Positions 7,920-18,391 of a DNA stretch of 64,000 nucleotides are shown piece after piece. The stretch's first letter is position 1; every line of letters starts with the position of its first letter. The position numbers were made by a program, and so were the translations under genes. The stretch is from Sulfurimonas sp. (GTDB taxonomy: Bacteria; Campylobacterota; Campylobacteria; Campylobacterales; Sulfurimonadaceae). The DNA is taken from the NCBI GenBank assembly GCA_021648285.1, contig JAKITC010000008.1, positions 1-64,000 on the forward strand, in the 5' to 3' direction. Under the pieces are notes generated by a model. That model did not search any database, was not told the origin of the DNA, and was given only the letters and a program-made list of their open reading frames with translations.

Positions 7920-10550
7920 TTATTGTCCCTTTAATGAGCTTAGCTGCTCTAGCACTTTTTCTTGCTTGGTTAATGCATCGGCTAATGCTTCACGGTTTTT
8001 TGTAAGAACATCTTCGGGAGCATTTGCAACAAATCTTTCATTGTTTAACATTCCAGATACTTTGTCTATCTCTTTTTGCAGCTTCTCATCTTGTTTAGTA
8101 AGTTTTGCAATGATAGAACTTAAGTCAATAGAATCAGTCGGTATAAAAGTCTCACATGTGTCAGCGATGTCACTTACGGCATTTTCAATTTTACTCTCTG
8201 TAAATTCAACAACTTCTACCTTTGCAAGTCTAGCTATGAAAGGAAGCATCATTTCTTTGTCTTTGTCACTGATATCATCGATCTTAACAAATGCTTTTTC
8301 AATTTTTTGATTAGCTAAGTCAACTAGGACTTTTGCACGTCTGATAGATACAATAGCATCCATAATTATCTCAAATTTTTTCTCTTCTTTACGTTGTTTT
8401 ATCTTAAAAGGATATTTTTTAATCATGATAGAGTCAGAATTTTCTAAAGAAGTTCCTGAAAGCTCATGATAAAGGTACTCTGTAATAAAAGGCATAAAAG
8501 GGTGAAGAAGTTTCATAGCCTCTTTGAAGATTGCTCCAAGCTCACCTATAGAAGCTTTATCAGCTTTACTAAGCTCTATTCCCCAGTCACAAAACTCATT
8601 CCATAAAAATCTATACATTACAGTAGCAGCGTCATTGAACTTGTACTCATCAAGAGCAGCACGAACTTCTTTTGTAGCAAGGTTTAGACGTGACATCATG
8701 TAACGACCTAGGTCAGTTTCAACGCAGAAACCTGCCATGTCAGGGAAAGTATCTACATTCATCTGCAGGTATTTAGTAGCATTGTAAAGTTTGTTTGTAA
8801 AGTTACGGTTAAGCTCAAGTTTGTCTTGACTCATTCTTATGTCACGGCCTTGAGCGGCAGAGATAGCAAGAGTAAACCTAAGTACATCAGCAGAGTATTT
8901 ATTTATCATGTCTAAAGGATCAATAACATTATCCTTAGACTTACTCATCTTATCACCTTTTTCATCACGAACTAGAGCATGAAGGTAAATGTGGTTAAAT
9001 GGAAGTTGCCCATTGAAGTTTTCACCCATCATCATCATTCTAGCTACCCAGAAGAAAAGGATGTCAAAACCGGTGATTAAAAGAGTATTTGGATAAAAAT
9101 CTTTCATATCATTTGATTTGAAAAGTTTGTCCATCTCAGCATCGCCGTTACCCCAACCTAAAGTTGAAAACGGCCATAGAGCAGATGAAAACCAAGTATC
9201 TAAAACATCAGGATCTTGAGTCAGGTTTTTAGATGCACATTTTGGACAAGCTTCAGGATGTTCTTCTTGAGATGCAAACTCATGATCACAATCATCACAG
9301 TAAAATACTGGTATCTGATGTCCCCACCAAAGTTGACGAGAAATACACCAGTCACGAAGTTCACCCATCCAAGAGTTGTAAGAGTTTATCCAGTGTGGAG
9401 GGAAGAACTGAGCTTCACCTGCATTTGTTTTTTCTATTGACTTGTCAGCTACTTCTTTGCGAACAAACCACTGTTTAGATATATATGGCTCAACAATATT
9501 TTTACATCTGTAACAGTGTCCTACTTGGTGTTTATGGTCTTCAATCTTAACCATAAAACCTTCTTCTTCAAGACGCTTTACAATGATTTCACGAGCTTCA
9601 ATTCTTTCAAGTCCCTTGAACTCTCCAGCATAGTCATTTAAAATACCTTTTTCATCGAATATTGTGATGAATTCAAGGTCATGACGTTTACCGACTTCGT
9701 AGTCATTTTGGTCATGTGCAGGAGTTACTTTAACAACACCTGTACCAAAATCCATATCTACATGCAAATCAGCGATTATGGCTACTTCACGCTCGAGCAG
9801 GGGTAGTCTGATTTTTTTACCTATAAGGTTTTTATAGCGCTCATCATCAGGGTGAACCATTACTGCCGTATCACCAAAGTATGTCTCAGGACGAGTAGTT
9901 GCAACTTCAACAAAACCGCTTCCATCAGCAAATGGGTACTTTATATGGTAAAACTTACCATTATGATCTTCGTGCTCAACTTCGATGTCGCTAAGCGCTC
10001 CATCATGTGTACACCAGTTGACCATGTAGTTCCCGCGAACTATTAGACCTTGGTTATAAAGGTGAACAAATGCCTCTTTAACAGACTTTTTAAGTCCAGA
10101 GTCCATGGTAAAACGTTCACGTTCCCAAGCAGGAGAGACTCCCATCATACGAAGCTGATTAGTCATGATGCCAGCAGACTCTTCTTTCCAAGCCCATGCA
10201 CGCTCTAAAAACTTTTCACGGCCAAGTTCTTCTTTTGTGGTACCTTCTGCCAAAAGTTGTTTTTCCACTACATTTTGAGTTGCAATACCTGCGTGATCGG
10301 TTCCTGGTTGCCAAAGAGTTTTATAACCATCCATTCTTTTATAGCGTGTTATGATATCTTGGAGCGTAAACGTTAGTGCATGACCTATATGAAGGCGTCC
10401 CGTTACATTAGGCGGTGGCATCATTATAGAGAAGTTCTTTCCCTCTTCTTGGATGGCTTTATTTCCATCTATCTCGAAGTATTTTCTATCTTCCCAAATA
10501 TTGTAAAACTTGTTTTCTATATCTTGTGGATTGTAGCTGTTTGCTGACAT
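7920..10550 (-). CDS. valS: Valine-tRNA ligase
   Basis: 876 residues, full length for a bacterial ValRS. The class I signatures are present: PPPNVTGRLHIGHA (HIGH at 54-57) and GDKMSKSKDNV. An editing (CP1) insertion and a zinc-like cysteine region (CDDCDHE ... CPKCASK) lie between them. The C-terminal 60 residues form the coiled-coil arm characteristic of ValRS (LTKQDEKLQKEIDKV). It charges tRNA-Val with valine and hydrolyses mischarged threonine. It is the first gene of a minus-strand unit with the SulP transporter. Confidence 0.97.
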   Translation of the reverse strand: MSANSYNPQDIENKFYNIWEDRKYFEIDGNKAIQEEGKNFSIMMPPPNVTGRLHIGHALTFTLQDIITRYKRMDGYKTLWQPGTDHAGIATQNVVEKQLLAEGTTKEELGREKFLERAWAWKEESAGIMTNQLRMMGVSPAWERERFTMDSGLKKSVKEAFVHLYNQGLIVRGNYMVNWCTHDGALSDIEVEHEDHNGKFYHIKYPFADGSGFVEVATTRPETYFGDTAVMVHPDDERYKNLIGKKIRLPLLEREVAIIADLHVDMDFGTGVVKVTPAHDQNDYEVGKRHDLEFITIFDEKGILNDYAGEFKGLERIEAREIIVKRLEEEGFMVKIEDHKHQVGHCYRCKNIVEPYISKQWFVRKEVADKSIEKTNAGEAQFFPPHWINSYNSWMGELRDWCISRQLWWGHQIPVFYCDDCDHEFASQEEHPEACPKCASKNLTQDPDVLDTWFSSALWPFSTLGWGNGDAEMDKLFKSNDMKDFYPNTLLITGFDILFFWVARMMMMGENFNGQLPFNHIYLHALVRDEKGDKMSKSKDNVIDPLDMINKYSADVLRFTLAISAAQGRDIRMSQDKLELNRNFTNKLYNATKYLQMNVDTFPDMAGFCVETDLGRYMMSRLNLATKEVRAALDEYKFNDAATVMYRFLWNEFCDWGIELSKADKASIGELGAIFKEAMKLLHPFMPFITEYLYHELSGTSLENSDSIMIKKYPFKIKQRKEEKKFEIIMDAIVSIRRAKVLVDLANQKIEKAFVKIDDISDKDKEMMLPFIARLAKVEVVEFTESKIENAVSDIADTCETFIPTDSIDLSSIIAKLTKQDEKLQKEIDKVSGMLNNERFVANAPEDVLTKNREALADALTKQEKVLEQLSSLKGQ

Positions 10551-10656
10551 ATATTTTAGCCTTAAATCGTTGTCTTATATTTTTCGCGATTATATCTAAA
10601 TTGAGGTGAGCGTTTACTTATACGACAGTAGAGTGAAAATTATTCTTAATTTTTAG

Positions 10657-11088
10657 TTAAACAAGTTCTTTGCTCTTTTCATCAATCTCAAAAAGGTAAG
10701 AGTTTATAAAATTATAATGATTATATATTGCATCTTCCAATTTTTCAAAATGATAGTAATTTTTAATGTCTTGAAGTTTGTTGTGTTCAACATGTTTTAT
10801 AAAAGAATAACCATCAATTTCGTCTGTAAATGGTAGGTATATGAAATTAAAGTAAGACTCACCTATTTTAATTAAATCTAGTGCATCTGTTAGTCTCATA
10901 CATTCATGTATTAGACTTGACACATCCTCTTCTGTATAAAATAAAATTAGAGTCACAGGTACCTTATAACGTTTTATATTGTATGTCAGATAGTCCATTG
11001 AGGGCTTTAAGCTTTCAAGTAACAGATTAACCGTTGATATTTGAGATAGTCCTGTTTTTAAAAATAAGCCACTTTCTATGATCATCAT
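10657..11088 (-). CDS. Degenerate GGDEF-like small cytoplasmic protein
   Basis: 143 residues with no signal peptide or membrane segment. The pattern (YNIKRYKVPVTLILFYTEE, then CMRLTDALDLIKIGESYFNFIYLPFTD) resembles the fold pattern of GGDEF domains. The N-terminal 'peD' equivalent and the GGDEF loop are missing, so it cannot make cyclic-di-GMP. It lies just downstream, on the same strand, of a true diguanylate cyclase gene. The relationship is judged by eye only. It could be a regulatory or protein-binding remnant, or an unrelated family. Confidence 0.6.
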   Translation of the reverse strand: MMIIESGLFLKTGLSQISTVNLLLESLKPSMDYLTYNIKRYKVPVTLILFYTEEDVSSLIHECMRLTDALDLIKIGESYFNFIYLPFTDEIDGYSFIKHVEHNKLQDIKNYYHFEKLEDAIYNHYNFINSYLFEIDEKSKELV

Positions 11089-11173
11089 AGATCCTTTAGA
11101 TACTAATACTTACCTAGATATTACAATAAAGTTTATTGTTAAATATTAAATTAAATAAATTAGCTAGTAGAAT

Positions 11174-11995
11174 TTATATACCAGTGACTCTCTTTTTTAT
11201 CTCTTTTTTATCATCGTACATGCTCTTATCAGCCTTTTCGATAACATCATTTATGTTGTCACCTCTTTTAAACTCTTGTGCACCGACTGAAAAGCTAACT
11301 TTAAATGATGCGCTTTTAATTTTCATATGCTTTTTTAAAATATTATCTCTTATGTCAATCAGTTGTGATATGGCAGTTTCCTTTTTAGTATTATTACAAA
11401 ATATAATTATAAACTCATCCCCTCCGTATCTAATGATATTTTCACTTATCTTTTTTAGTTCATTCGTTATAAAAATAAGAATTTTATCTCCTACAATGTG
11501 ACCGTGTGTGTCATTTATAATTTTGAAATAGTTTATATCAATTATTGCGAGCGAACCAGACTCTTTTAAATTTTTTGATTCATGATCTAGCATGTTGTCA
11601 TGTAGCCATTTTCTATTATAAGCATGAGTTAATTCATCTTTATAAACAGATTTTTTTAATTTTTCTACTTCTGACCTTAAAGATTTAGCCTCTTGTAGAA
11701 CTTCCATTAGAAGTGTTTCATCTTTACCTTTAATCGCACTTAGTGCTTTATTGGTATTATCGCTTAGTTTTTGAACATTTTCAGATGTCTTAGTCTGCAT
11801 ATCCGTAAGTTGAGATATTTGTTCGTTAAGAAAATGATTTGCTGTATCTTCATTATTATTAATGGTAGTGTTGTTTTCAAAAGCATATTTAGAGAAAAGT
11901 GATTCATACATAGCCGGAGTAACAACATTTAAATTTTCAATAGAATTTTTAGTTTCATTAGTTATGATTCGTAGTAGTATATCGTCTTCTTTCAT
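11174..11995 (-). CDS. Diguanylate cyclase (GGDEF domain)
   Basis: 273 residues. The first 115 are a helical, coiled-coil-rich sensory or dimerisation region (LSDNTNKALSAIKGKDETL...). The rest is a GGDEF domain with DELTHAYNRKWL, the NDTHGHIVGD element and the active-site RYGGDEF (GGDEF at 191-195). It should condense two GTP to cyclic-di-GMP. The product-inhibition I-site, normally RxxD five residues before GGDEF, reads KISE, so feedback inhibition is probably absent. There are no membrane segments, so it is likely cytoplasmic. Confidence 0.9.
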   Translation of the reverse strand: MKEDDILLRIITNETKNSIENLNVVTPAMYESLFSKYAFENNTTINNNEDTANHFLNEQISQLTDMQTKTSENVQKLSDNTNKALSAIKGKDETLLMEVLQEAKSLRSEVEKLKKSVYKDELTHAYNRKWLHDNMLDHESKNLKESGSLAIIDINYFKIINDTHGHIVGDKILIFITNELKKISENIIRYGGDEFIIIFCNNTKKETAISQLIDIRDNILKKHMKIKSASFKVSFSVGAQEFKRGDNINDVIEKADKSMYDDKKEIKKRVTGI

Positions 11996-12150
11996 ATAAG
12001 AACAGCCTTAGTGATATTATTATTTAATTTTAACATAATATTTTTTATCACTTCTTGAAGCCTGTAATATTTTAAGTACATTTTACTTCTATTGACAATA
12101 AAGCAAGTCATAAATTTTTTGTTTATTTAAATAGAATAAGCTTATCATAG

Positions 12151-12156
12151 TATAAT
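12151..12156 (+). promoter_or_regulatory. Likely -10 box for the helicase gene
   Basis: A perfect TATAAT preceded by TCATAG lies 32 bases upstream of the TTG start at 12188, in an AT-rich gap between divergent genes. Campylobacterota sigma-70 promoters often lack a clear -35 box, and none is obvious here. Confidence 0.55.
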
Positions 12157-12187
12157 CTCACTCTAAAAATTTCTGTAGGAGCACTAT

Positions 12188-14269
12188 TTGCCACTTTCCC
12201 GTCTAAACAAAGAGCAATACAGTGCTGCAACTTCTACAGAAAAACAAAATCTTATTATTGCCTCTGCCGGAACAGGAAAAACATCTACTATTGTGGGTCG
12301 TATTGCTCATCTCTTAGGCTCAGGAATTAAGCCACAAGAAATTTTACTGCTTACTTTTACAAACAAAGCAGCAGCAGAGATGGTGCAAAGAGTTGCTGAG
12401 TTTTTTGGTAAAGATGTAGCATCTAAAATAGATGCTGGGACTTTTCACGCGGTTAGTTATAGATGGCTTAAAAAGCAAGATGAAAAAGTAATTTTAAAAC
12501 AACAAAGAGAATTAAAAACTCTTTTTAGAAGTGTTTTTGAAAAGCGTTCTTTTGATCATATTGGTGCTGAAATAACTCCATATGGCGGAAATTACCTTTA
12601 TGATTTGTACTCTTTCTATCAAAATACAGAGCTGCAAAACAGCTTTGATACCTGGATAGTGGATACCTATCCTGAACATGAACTGTTTGCTATGATTTAT
12701 GCGGATATAGTTGATGAGTTTGAGAAATTAAAAAAAGAGTATGGCTTTGTAAACTTCAATGATTTACTACTTAATTTTAGAGAAATCTGTAAGACAAAAG
12801 AGCTTGGGTATAAAGAAGTACTTGTAGACGAGTATCAAGATACAAATGCTTTGCAAGGCACGTTAATTGAGGCTATGAAACCGCCGTCACTATTTTGTGT
12901 CGGCGATTATGACCAGAGTATTTATGCTTTTAATGGTGCAGATATCTCTATAATCGGCTCATTCTCAACAAAATTTCCAGATGCTAAAGTACATACACTT
13001 ACAAAAAATTATCGTTCTACTCTTCCTATACTCTCTTTGGCTACTAAGGTCATAGAACACAATGAGAGAATATATCCAAAGCAGTTAGAAGTTACCAGAA
13101 GTCAAGATGCACAAGCGCCAAAACTTTTGGCTTATGATGAGTTGTTTGATCAGTATCATGCGATGGCGGCACAAATTAGAGACTCCCAAACTCCCAGAGA
13201 GGAGATAGCGGTCATATTTAGAAACAACTCCTCTGCAGATGGCATTGAAGTTGGACTTAGAGAACTAGGAATTCCTTGTAAAAGAAAAGGCGGGACCAGC
13301 TTTTTTGACTCACGTGAGGTTAAAGCAGTTCTTGATTTTTATACACTGCTTGTAAACGAATCAGATATGATGAGTTTTATCCACCTTTTTGAGTTTGCCA
13401 GAGGTATAGGTAGTGCAATGGCAAAAGAGCTCTATATAGCTCTTAAGACATTAGGACACGGCAGTATATTTTATGGTCTTTATGCACCAGATGAGTCTAT
13501 AAAGAATCCTTTTGAGAAGAGAAAACTAAATCATCAATTAGGTCTCTTTGATGATTTTTTAGAGCTTGGTGCTGTAGGTAAGTTTGTAAAACTGGGATTT
13601 GAAGCAAAGTTTATGAAAAATCCAATATTAAAGCATCCAAAACTCACAAAAGATTCTGCTACATTTTTACATGATTTTTACCTTCTCTATCGTGATTTAA
13701 AAGGTGTTAAGCAGCCTAGAACTATTGTAAAAAAGATAGCTTCATCTTCTGTTTATAAGTACATGTCAGAAATTTTGGCAAACAAAAGAGCACAATTAAA
13801 AGATGGTACTGTTGATGAGAAGCAAAAAACTGAATCATTGTCTAGAATAGAGAGAAAAATGATACTTTTAGAAGAACTTTCAAAGCCATACAGTGAACAT
13901 GACAGGTTTTTAAATGCTATGATTTTAGGTGCATCAGATTTGACGCAAGGTGAGGGTGTAAACTTACTTAGTGTTCATGCCTCAAAGGGTTTGGAGTATA
14001 AAGAAGTTTATGTTATTGATTTAATGGATGGAAGATTCCCAAATAGAAAACTTATGCAGCGAGGCGGTTCGCTTGATGAAGAGAGACGACTTTTTTATGT
14101 AGCGGTTACAAGGGCAAAAGATATTCTCTATCTTAGTTACGCAAAGTATGACAAAATGAAAAAAATTAATTTTGTGCCATCGCAGTTTCTGTATGAGGCC
14201 GGTTTAGTTCCTAAAGATGAAGCTTACAGAGCTTTAGTTCTAAAAGAGATGGATAAAGAGGATGAGTAA
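12188..14269 (+). CDS. UvrD/Rep-family SF1A DNA helicase
   Basis: 693 residues with the expected superfamily 1 motifs. These are motif Ia/Walker A (ASAGTGKTSTIVGRI, about 25-39), Walker B (LVDEYQDTNA), GDYDQSIYAFNGAD, NYRST, LLSVHASKGLEYKEVYVID and RRLFYVAVTRAKD. It is a 3'-5' ATP-driven DNA helicase in replication restart or repair. The start codon is TTG at 12188. It is supported by an AGGAG ribosome site at 12177-12181 with a 6-base spacer and by the absence of an in-frame ATG before motif I. It is monocistronic, facing the histidine-kinase gene. Confidence 0.93.
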   Translation: MPLSRLNKEQYSAATSTEKQNLIIASAGTGKTSTIVGRIAHLLGSGIKPQEILLLTFTNKAAAEMVQRVAEFFGKDVASKIDAGTFHAVSYRWLKKQDEKVILKQQRELKTLFRSVFEKRSFDHIGAEITPYGGNYLYDLYSFYQNTELQNSFDTWIVDTYPEHELFAMIYADIVDEFEKLKKEYGFVNFNDLLLNFREICKTKELGYKEVLVDEYQDTNALQGTLIEAMKPPSLFCVGDYDQSIYAFNGADISIIGSFSTKFPDAKVHTLTKNYRSTLPILSLATKVIEHNERIYPKQLEVTRSQDAQAPKLLAYDELFDQYHAMAAQIRDSQTPREEIAVIFRNNSSADGIEVGLRELGIPCKRKGGTSFFDSREVKAVLDFYTLLVNESDMMSFIHLFEFARGIGSAMAKELYIALKTLGHGSIFYGLYAPDESIKNPFEKRKLNHQLGLFDDFLELGAVGKFVKLGFEAKFMKNPILKHPKLTKDSATFLHDFYLLYRDLKGVKQPRTIVKKIASSSVYKYMSEILANKRAQLKDGTVDEKQKTESLSRIERKMILLEELSKPYSEHDRFLNAMILGASDLTQGEGVNLLSVHASKGLEYKEVYVIDLMDGRFPNRKLMQRGGSLDEERRLFYVAVTRAKDILYLSYAKYDKMKKINFVPSQFLYEAGLVPKDEAYRALVLKEMDKEDE

Positions 14270-14286
14270 GCTATATAGCAATTTGT

Positions 14287-16179
14287 TTATATAATTTTTT
14301 TTGAAAGATACTGCAAAAGTATTTCATAGAGCTTTATTACGTCAATCGGTTTACTAATGTGTTCATTCATGCCAACTGATTTAGCCTTTTTAATATCTTC
14401 TGTCAATGCATTTGCCGTAATAGCGACTATTGGTATGTTTTTATCCATTTTTCGTATTTCTTTTGTTGCTTCATATCCATCCATAATCGGCATTTGAATA
14501 TCCATAAGTATCAGTTCATATTTATATCTATTTTGTTTATACATTTTTACTGCTATTTCGCCATTATGGGCAGTATCTATATTTATAGCACTCTTTTCAA
14601 GCAAAGATTCGACGATTAATCTATTTGTTGCATTGTCTTCAACTAGAAGTATATTAGAACCTTTAAGTGATATTATCTCTTTTTCTAAGTCATGAGCATT
14701 TAGTTTAACCGGTGAATTTTTTAAATTTATTTTATTTCTTTTTGGTAAGCTTATTTCAAAGATAAAGCTGCTTCCTTTATTTGTTTCACTCTCTATCCAT
14801 ATATTACCATCCATTAATTCTATTAACTGTTTGCATATAGAAAGTCCTAGTCCTGTTCCTTCATGCTCTCTTGTGGTGCTTCCGTCTGCCTGCACAAAGG
14901 CTTGAAACAGAATTGATTGCTGCTGCGGTGTTAAACCGATTCCTGTATCTGTTATACAAAATTTAACTCTGTCATTTTGTAGAGGTGATATTGATAGCGT
15001 TATGCTTCCATGGTCAGTAAATTTAATGGCATTGGCTGTTAAGTTAATAAGTATTTGTCCTATTCTTAACGGATCACCATGAAATATATGATTTGGGCCA
15101 GAGTATGAAATATCAAATTTTAAGCCTTTTTCATTTGCTTTAAACCCAACAAGATTTTTTACATTTGATATAACATCGTTTATATCAAAATTTCTATTTA
15201 CAATATTTAATTTTCCAGCTTCTATTTTAGAAAAATCTAATATATCATTTATAATGTTTAAAAGATTGTTAGATGCAGTTTCAATCTTGTTAAGATAGTT
15301 TATTTGCTTGTTATCTAAGTCTGTCTGTTTTACCAAGTGTATAATTCCTATAATACCGTTCATTGGAGTTCTTATCTCATGAGACATATTTGCTAAGAAG
15401 TTTGATTTTAATTTTGTAGATTCTTCAGCTTTGATTTTTGCTGATTCTAACTCTTTTGTTCTTTTTTTTACCTTCTTTTCGAGTGAAGAATTAACATCAT
15501 CTAAAAGTTTTGTATGAGAATCTATTTTCTCTTCCATTGATACAATCGCATTGTGGATAATACCAACTTCATCCGCTCTATCTGTCCTAGATAATGTAAT
15601 ATTATGTTTTTTAGGATCATAGGATAAAACTTTTTTACTAAGCTCGTTTAAATGTCTAAACTCTCTTTTAATTGCAAGAATAAATATAACCAATAGAACA
15701 AATGTAACGGAAAAAATTTGAATGGTAGTTTCTCTGTTTTTTTCTAAAAATAGTTTATATTTACCATTTAAAAAATATAATTCCATAGTCGCTAGTTTAC
15801 TGGAGGTCAAAGTATCTACTATATCTTTACGATAAAAGTTCATACTATTTTTTTCTGTTGCAATCTCACTTTTATAGTCTTTTGAGGAGCTGTAAATTGT
15901 ATTTCCGTTTATACCAATTAATTTTATATTGGCTAAATCAGAATTTTGTTTTAGTATCTGGTCTAAATAATGTTTATTTGAATTATTTAATCCTAAAAAT
16001 AGGTTTAAGCCAATAACAGGAGCAACAGTATCTGAGAGCAATTTATTTTTAGATTTTTTTGACTCAATGAACTGGTTTACAACATTTCCGGATATCTTAT
16101 ATCTTTCCAGCGTTACTATGAATAGTGTAAAAAATATAACACCTATAATGATTTTTATCTCAATACTAATATTACGCAT
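14287..16179 (-). CDS. Membrane-bound hybrid sensor histidine kinase/response regulator
   Basis: 630 residues. Two membrane segments (about 9-23 and 153-170) enclose a roughly 130-residue periplasmic sensor. A HAMP-like stretch and coiled coil follow. Then come HisKA ([11 protein letters not shown], His267), HATPase ([24 protein letters not shown]) and a C-terminal receiver domain with LLVEDN, phospho-acceptor Asp560 in [13 protein letters not shown], and KP near the end. The signal sensed is unknown. No separate output regulator is adjacent, so the partner is elsewhere or signalling goes by phosphorelay. Confidence 0.92.
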   Translation of the reverse strand: MRNISIEIKIIIGVIFFTLFIVTLERYKISGNVVNQFIESKKSKNKLLSDTVAPVIGLNLFLGLNNSNKHYLDQILKQNSDLANIKLIGINGNTIYSSSKDYKSEIATEKNSMNFYRKDIVDTLTSSKLATMELYFLNGKYKLFLEKNRETTIQIFSVTFVLLVIFILAIKREFRHLNELSKKVLSYDPKKHNITLSRTDRADEVGIIHNAIVSMEEKIDSHTKLLDDVNSSLEKKVKKRTKELESAKIKAEESTKLKSNFLANMSHEIRTPMNGIIGIIHLVKQTDLDNKQINYLNKIETASNNLLNIINDILDFSKIEAGKLNIVNRNFDINDVISNVKNLVGFKANEKGLKFDISYSGPNHIFHGDPLRIGQILINLTANAIKFTDHGSITLSISPLQNDRVKFCITDTGIGLTPQQQSILFQAFVQADGSTTREHEGTGLGLSICKQLIELMDGNIWIESETNKGSSFIFEISLPKRNKINLKNSPVKLNAHDLEKEIISLKGSNILLVEDNATNRLIVESLLEKSAINIDTAHNGEIAVKMYKQNRYKYELILMDIQMPIMDGYEATKEIRKMDKNIPIVAITANALTEDIKKAKSVGMNEHISKPIDVIKLYEILLQYLSKKII

Positions 16180-16209
16180 TAATTACCAACTTCAAGGTTG
16201 TACATAACC

Positions 16210-17013
16210 TTAGTTTATCATATTATTATTAAAATTGTTATTGCGAAGCTTTTTAACTTCAATAAAATAACTGTTCCCCAAATAAATAATATAAAAGATA
16301 GCTGTAAAAAACACCATAAATGGTATAAGTGATAAAAGATAAAGACCTAATGTTTTAAGTCTTAGAGAATTTTTACCAAAGTATCTTATCTGTTTATCTT
16401 CTTCTGGTGTACATAGGTTTGTAGATACATCAAAAGTTAACATCTTGTGAAAGAAGTAGTAAAGAGGAAGATTAAAGGCAATTATATTTAGCAGCGGTAT
16501 AAAATAAAATGGTACAAGCAGTATAAAAAGCACAATCATAACAACTGTCCATTTAATAAGGAAAAATATGACTTCGAATATATTTGAGTGTCCTATCATC
16601 TCTACCTCTGGATAATGTCTTCTTTGAAGTTCTTTCATTACAACCGGAGTTAAAAATCCTATAACAATAATTGCTATAAATATAGAAGCATGCAGAGTTA
16701 AAAAACCACCAATAGCATATATAAGAAATGTTGCAATCCAAGAAGTAAAGGCAAAGCTCATCAAATACTGCATAATCTCTGAACCTTGAAGTTGCGCTGT
16801 TATACTCTCTGTATGCGGTATGCCGTTTTGTATTGTAGTTTCAGTACTCTGTACATCTAAAGTAGCTAGGTTGTCAATTCCAATACCAGCTACAATAAAA
16901 AAGATTATATACATTAGTATCAGTGTAACTAAAAAAGGCAGCAGGGCATATTTCAGCATTTTTGGAGTAAAGAAATCCTTTATGCTCAGTAGTAGTATAT
17001 TTTTTTCTTTCAT
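16210..17013 (-). CDS. EI24/CysZ-like integral membrane protein
   Basis: 267 residues with about four to five membrane segments. The pattern is that of the EI24 (CysZ-related) family: an N-terminal SIKDFFTPKMLKYALLPFLV and central motifs AFNLPLYYFFHKMLTFD and EEDKQIRYFGKNSLRLK. E. coli CysZ takes up sulfate; for epsilonproteobacterial members the substrate is unproven. It lies 3 bases from the flavoprotein gene and is probably cotranscribed with it. Confidence 0.72.
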   Translation of the reverse strand: MKEKNILLLSIKDFFTPKMLKYALLPFLVTLILMYIIFFIVAGIGIDNLATLDVQSTETTIQNGIPHTESITAQLQGSEIMQYLMSFAFTSWIATFLIYAIGGFLTLHASIFIAIIVIGFLTPVVMKELQRRHYPEVEMIGHSNIFEVIFFLIKWTVVMIVLFILLVPFYFIPLLNIIAFNLPLYYFFHKMLTFDVSTNLCTPEEDKQIRYFGKNSLRLKTLGLYLLSLIPFMVFFTAIFYIIYLGNSYFIEVKKLRNNNFNNNMIN

Positions 17014-17016
17014 CTT

Positions 17017-18228
17017 TTACTCCATAATCACTTGTTTAGTTTTTCTAATTATATCTTTTGCACATAAATAGCCGCTAGCCCATGCAAAGGCAAAGTTGTA
17101 TCCGCCTCTACGACCAACAACATCTAAAACTTCTCCGCAAAAGTAAAGTTTTTTTTGTTTTAGTGACTCCATGGTTTTTGGATTTATTTCACGAGTGTCA
17201 ACTCCGCCACCGCTAACTTCTGCATGTCTGAAACCGTGAGTACTACTAACTTCAAAACGCCAGTTTAACATTTGGTTCGCTATTTTTTTGCTAAGTTTTG
17301 TGCCTATATCTTCGTTACATGTAGAATGTGAAATTTTTAAATCTTCCAAAATCCCATGAGCTATTTTGAGAGGGATAAGACCGGCTAAAATATCAAGTAT
17401 GTTAAAGTCTGGTTGCTTGGAAGCTAGCTTGCTTATGTGAGCTGAAAGCTTTTGTGCATTGAACGAAGGAAGCAGGTTTATGGCTATATCAACTTTTGCA
17501 TACTCCATCAAAGCTACACTAGCTTTTTGGGATATGTCGAGTATTGCAAATCCTGAGACACCGTAGTTTGTAAAGAGAATATCACCGCTACATGTAGAGT
17601 TTTTTTTATTATTTATCAGTAGTGTGACTTCACCGTTTAACTTAGCTCCACTCATTTTGTGAGCTACTGATGAATCTAAATGAAACTGAACTAAAGATGG
17701 ATATGTCGCTACTATGTTGTGTCCAAATTCTTCTGCAAATTCTAAACCGTCTCTGTTCCCGCCAAGATGCGAGGCAGCCTCTGAACCGGTTGCAATAACT
17801 ACCGAGTCATAGTCATTTGTCAGCTTTTTAATATCAGTGATTTTACTATCTACATGTAAACGTACACCAAGCCCTTTTGCATGGCTCAAAAGAAGTGAAA
17901 CAACACTTTTCGCCTCGTTGCTTAGAGGGTAAACTCTGCCGTCATCTTTAACATCAAGAACAAGACCGATGCTTTGACAAAACTTCTCGAACTCTTTAAA
18001 ACCAAACTCTTTTAATGCAAACTCTGTGAAGGATGGATTATCAGAAAAAAAGTCATTTGTGCTTAAATCTCTATTTGTAATATTGCAGCGACCGTTTCCT
18101 GAAACTAAAATCTTTTTCGCGCACTTTGAGTTCTGCTCAAACAGATCTACATGTAAAGAATTTTTTGCACAAAATATTGCACATAAAAGACCTGAAGCTC
18201 CAGCACCGATAATTGCTACTTTTTTCAT
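17017..18228 (-). CDS. HI0933/BaiN-family FAD-dependent oxidoreductase
   Basis: 403 residues. The N-terminus has a dinucleotide-binding fold (KKVAIIGAGASGLLCAIFCA) and the family signature SGNGRCNITNRD. The C-terminus has a second FAD-contact motif (FCGEVLDVVGRRGGYNFAFAWASGYLCAKDI, quoted in part: GEVLDVVGRRGGYN). These conserved flavoproteins are often annotated as aminoacetone-oxidase-like, but their physiological reaction is unclear. Length is normal. Confidence 0.85.
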   Translation of the reverse strand: MKKVAIIGAGASGLLCAIFCAKNSLHVDLFEQNSKCAKKILVSGNGRCNITNRDLSTNDFFSDNPSFTEFALKEFGFKEFEKFCQSIGLVLDVKDDGRVYPLSNEAKSVVSLLLSHAKGLGVRLHVDSKITDIKKLTNDYDSVVIATGSEAASHLGGNRDGLEFAEEFGHNIVATYPSLVQFHLDSSVAHKMSGAKLNGEVTLLINNKKNSTCSGDILFTNYGVSGFAILDISQKASVALMEYAKVDIAINLLPSFNAQKLSAHISKLASKQPDFNILDILAGLIPLKIAHGILEDLKISHSTCNEDIGTKLSKKIANQMLNWRFEVSSTHGFRHAEVSGGGVDTREINPKTMESLKQKKLYFCGEVLDVVGRRGGYNFAFAWASGYLCAKDIIRKTKQVIME

Positions 18229-18289
18229 AACAGCAATTATATCTTAATTGAAATAGATTTTATTTTAGTGTATTTATTTTATAAGATAT

Positions 18290-18313
18290 TTGTAGAAAAA
18301 ATTAATTTTTTTT
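18290..18313. terminator. A/T-rich hairpin downstream of truncated haemoglobin gene
   Basis: An inverted repeat of TAGAAAAAA and TTTTTTCTA around a short TTAA centre lies in the gap between the haemoglobin gene (stop at 18392) and the flavoprotein gene. It could be a weak terminator. The stem is entirely A/T-rich, so support is modest. Confidence 0.3.
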
Positions 18314-18391
18314 CTATTTGAATGATTTACATGAAGTAAGTATCAAGAATCAGAAGAGTTTGTCGACACCCTATACAAGTAACAATAAAAA

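Noticed and set aside
7873-8310. 145-residue plus-strand open frame
   Set aside because: Antisense to the end of valS and the start of the SulP gene; Ser/Phe-rich composition is typical of a shadow frame.
11136-11501. 121-residue plus-strand open frame with hydrophobic stretches
   Set aside because: Antisense to the GGDEF domain, whose motifs are clear; the hydrophobicity comes from the opposite-strand codons.
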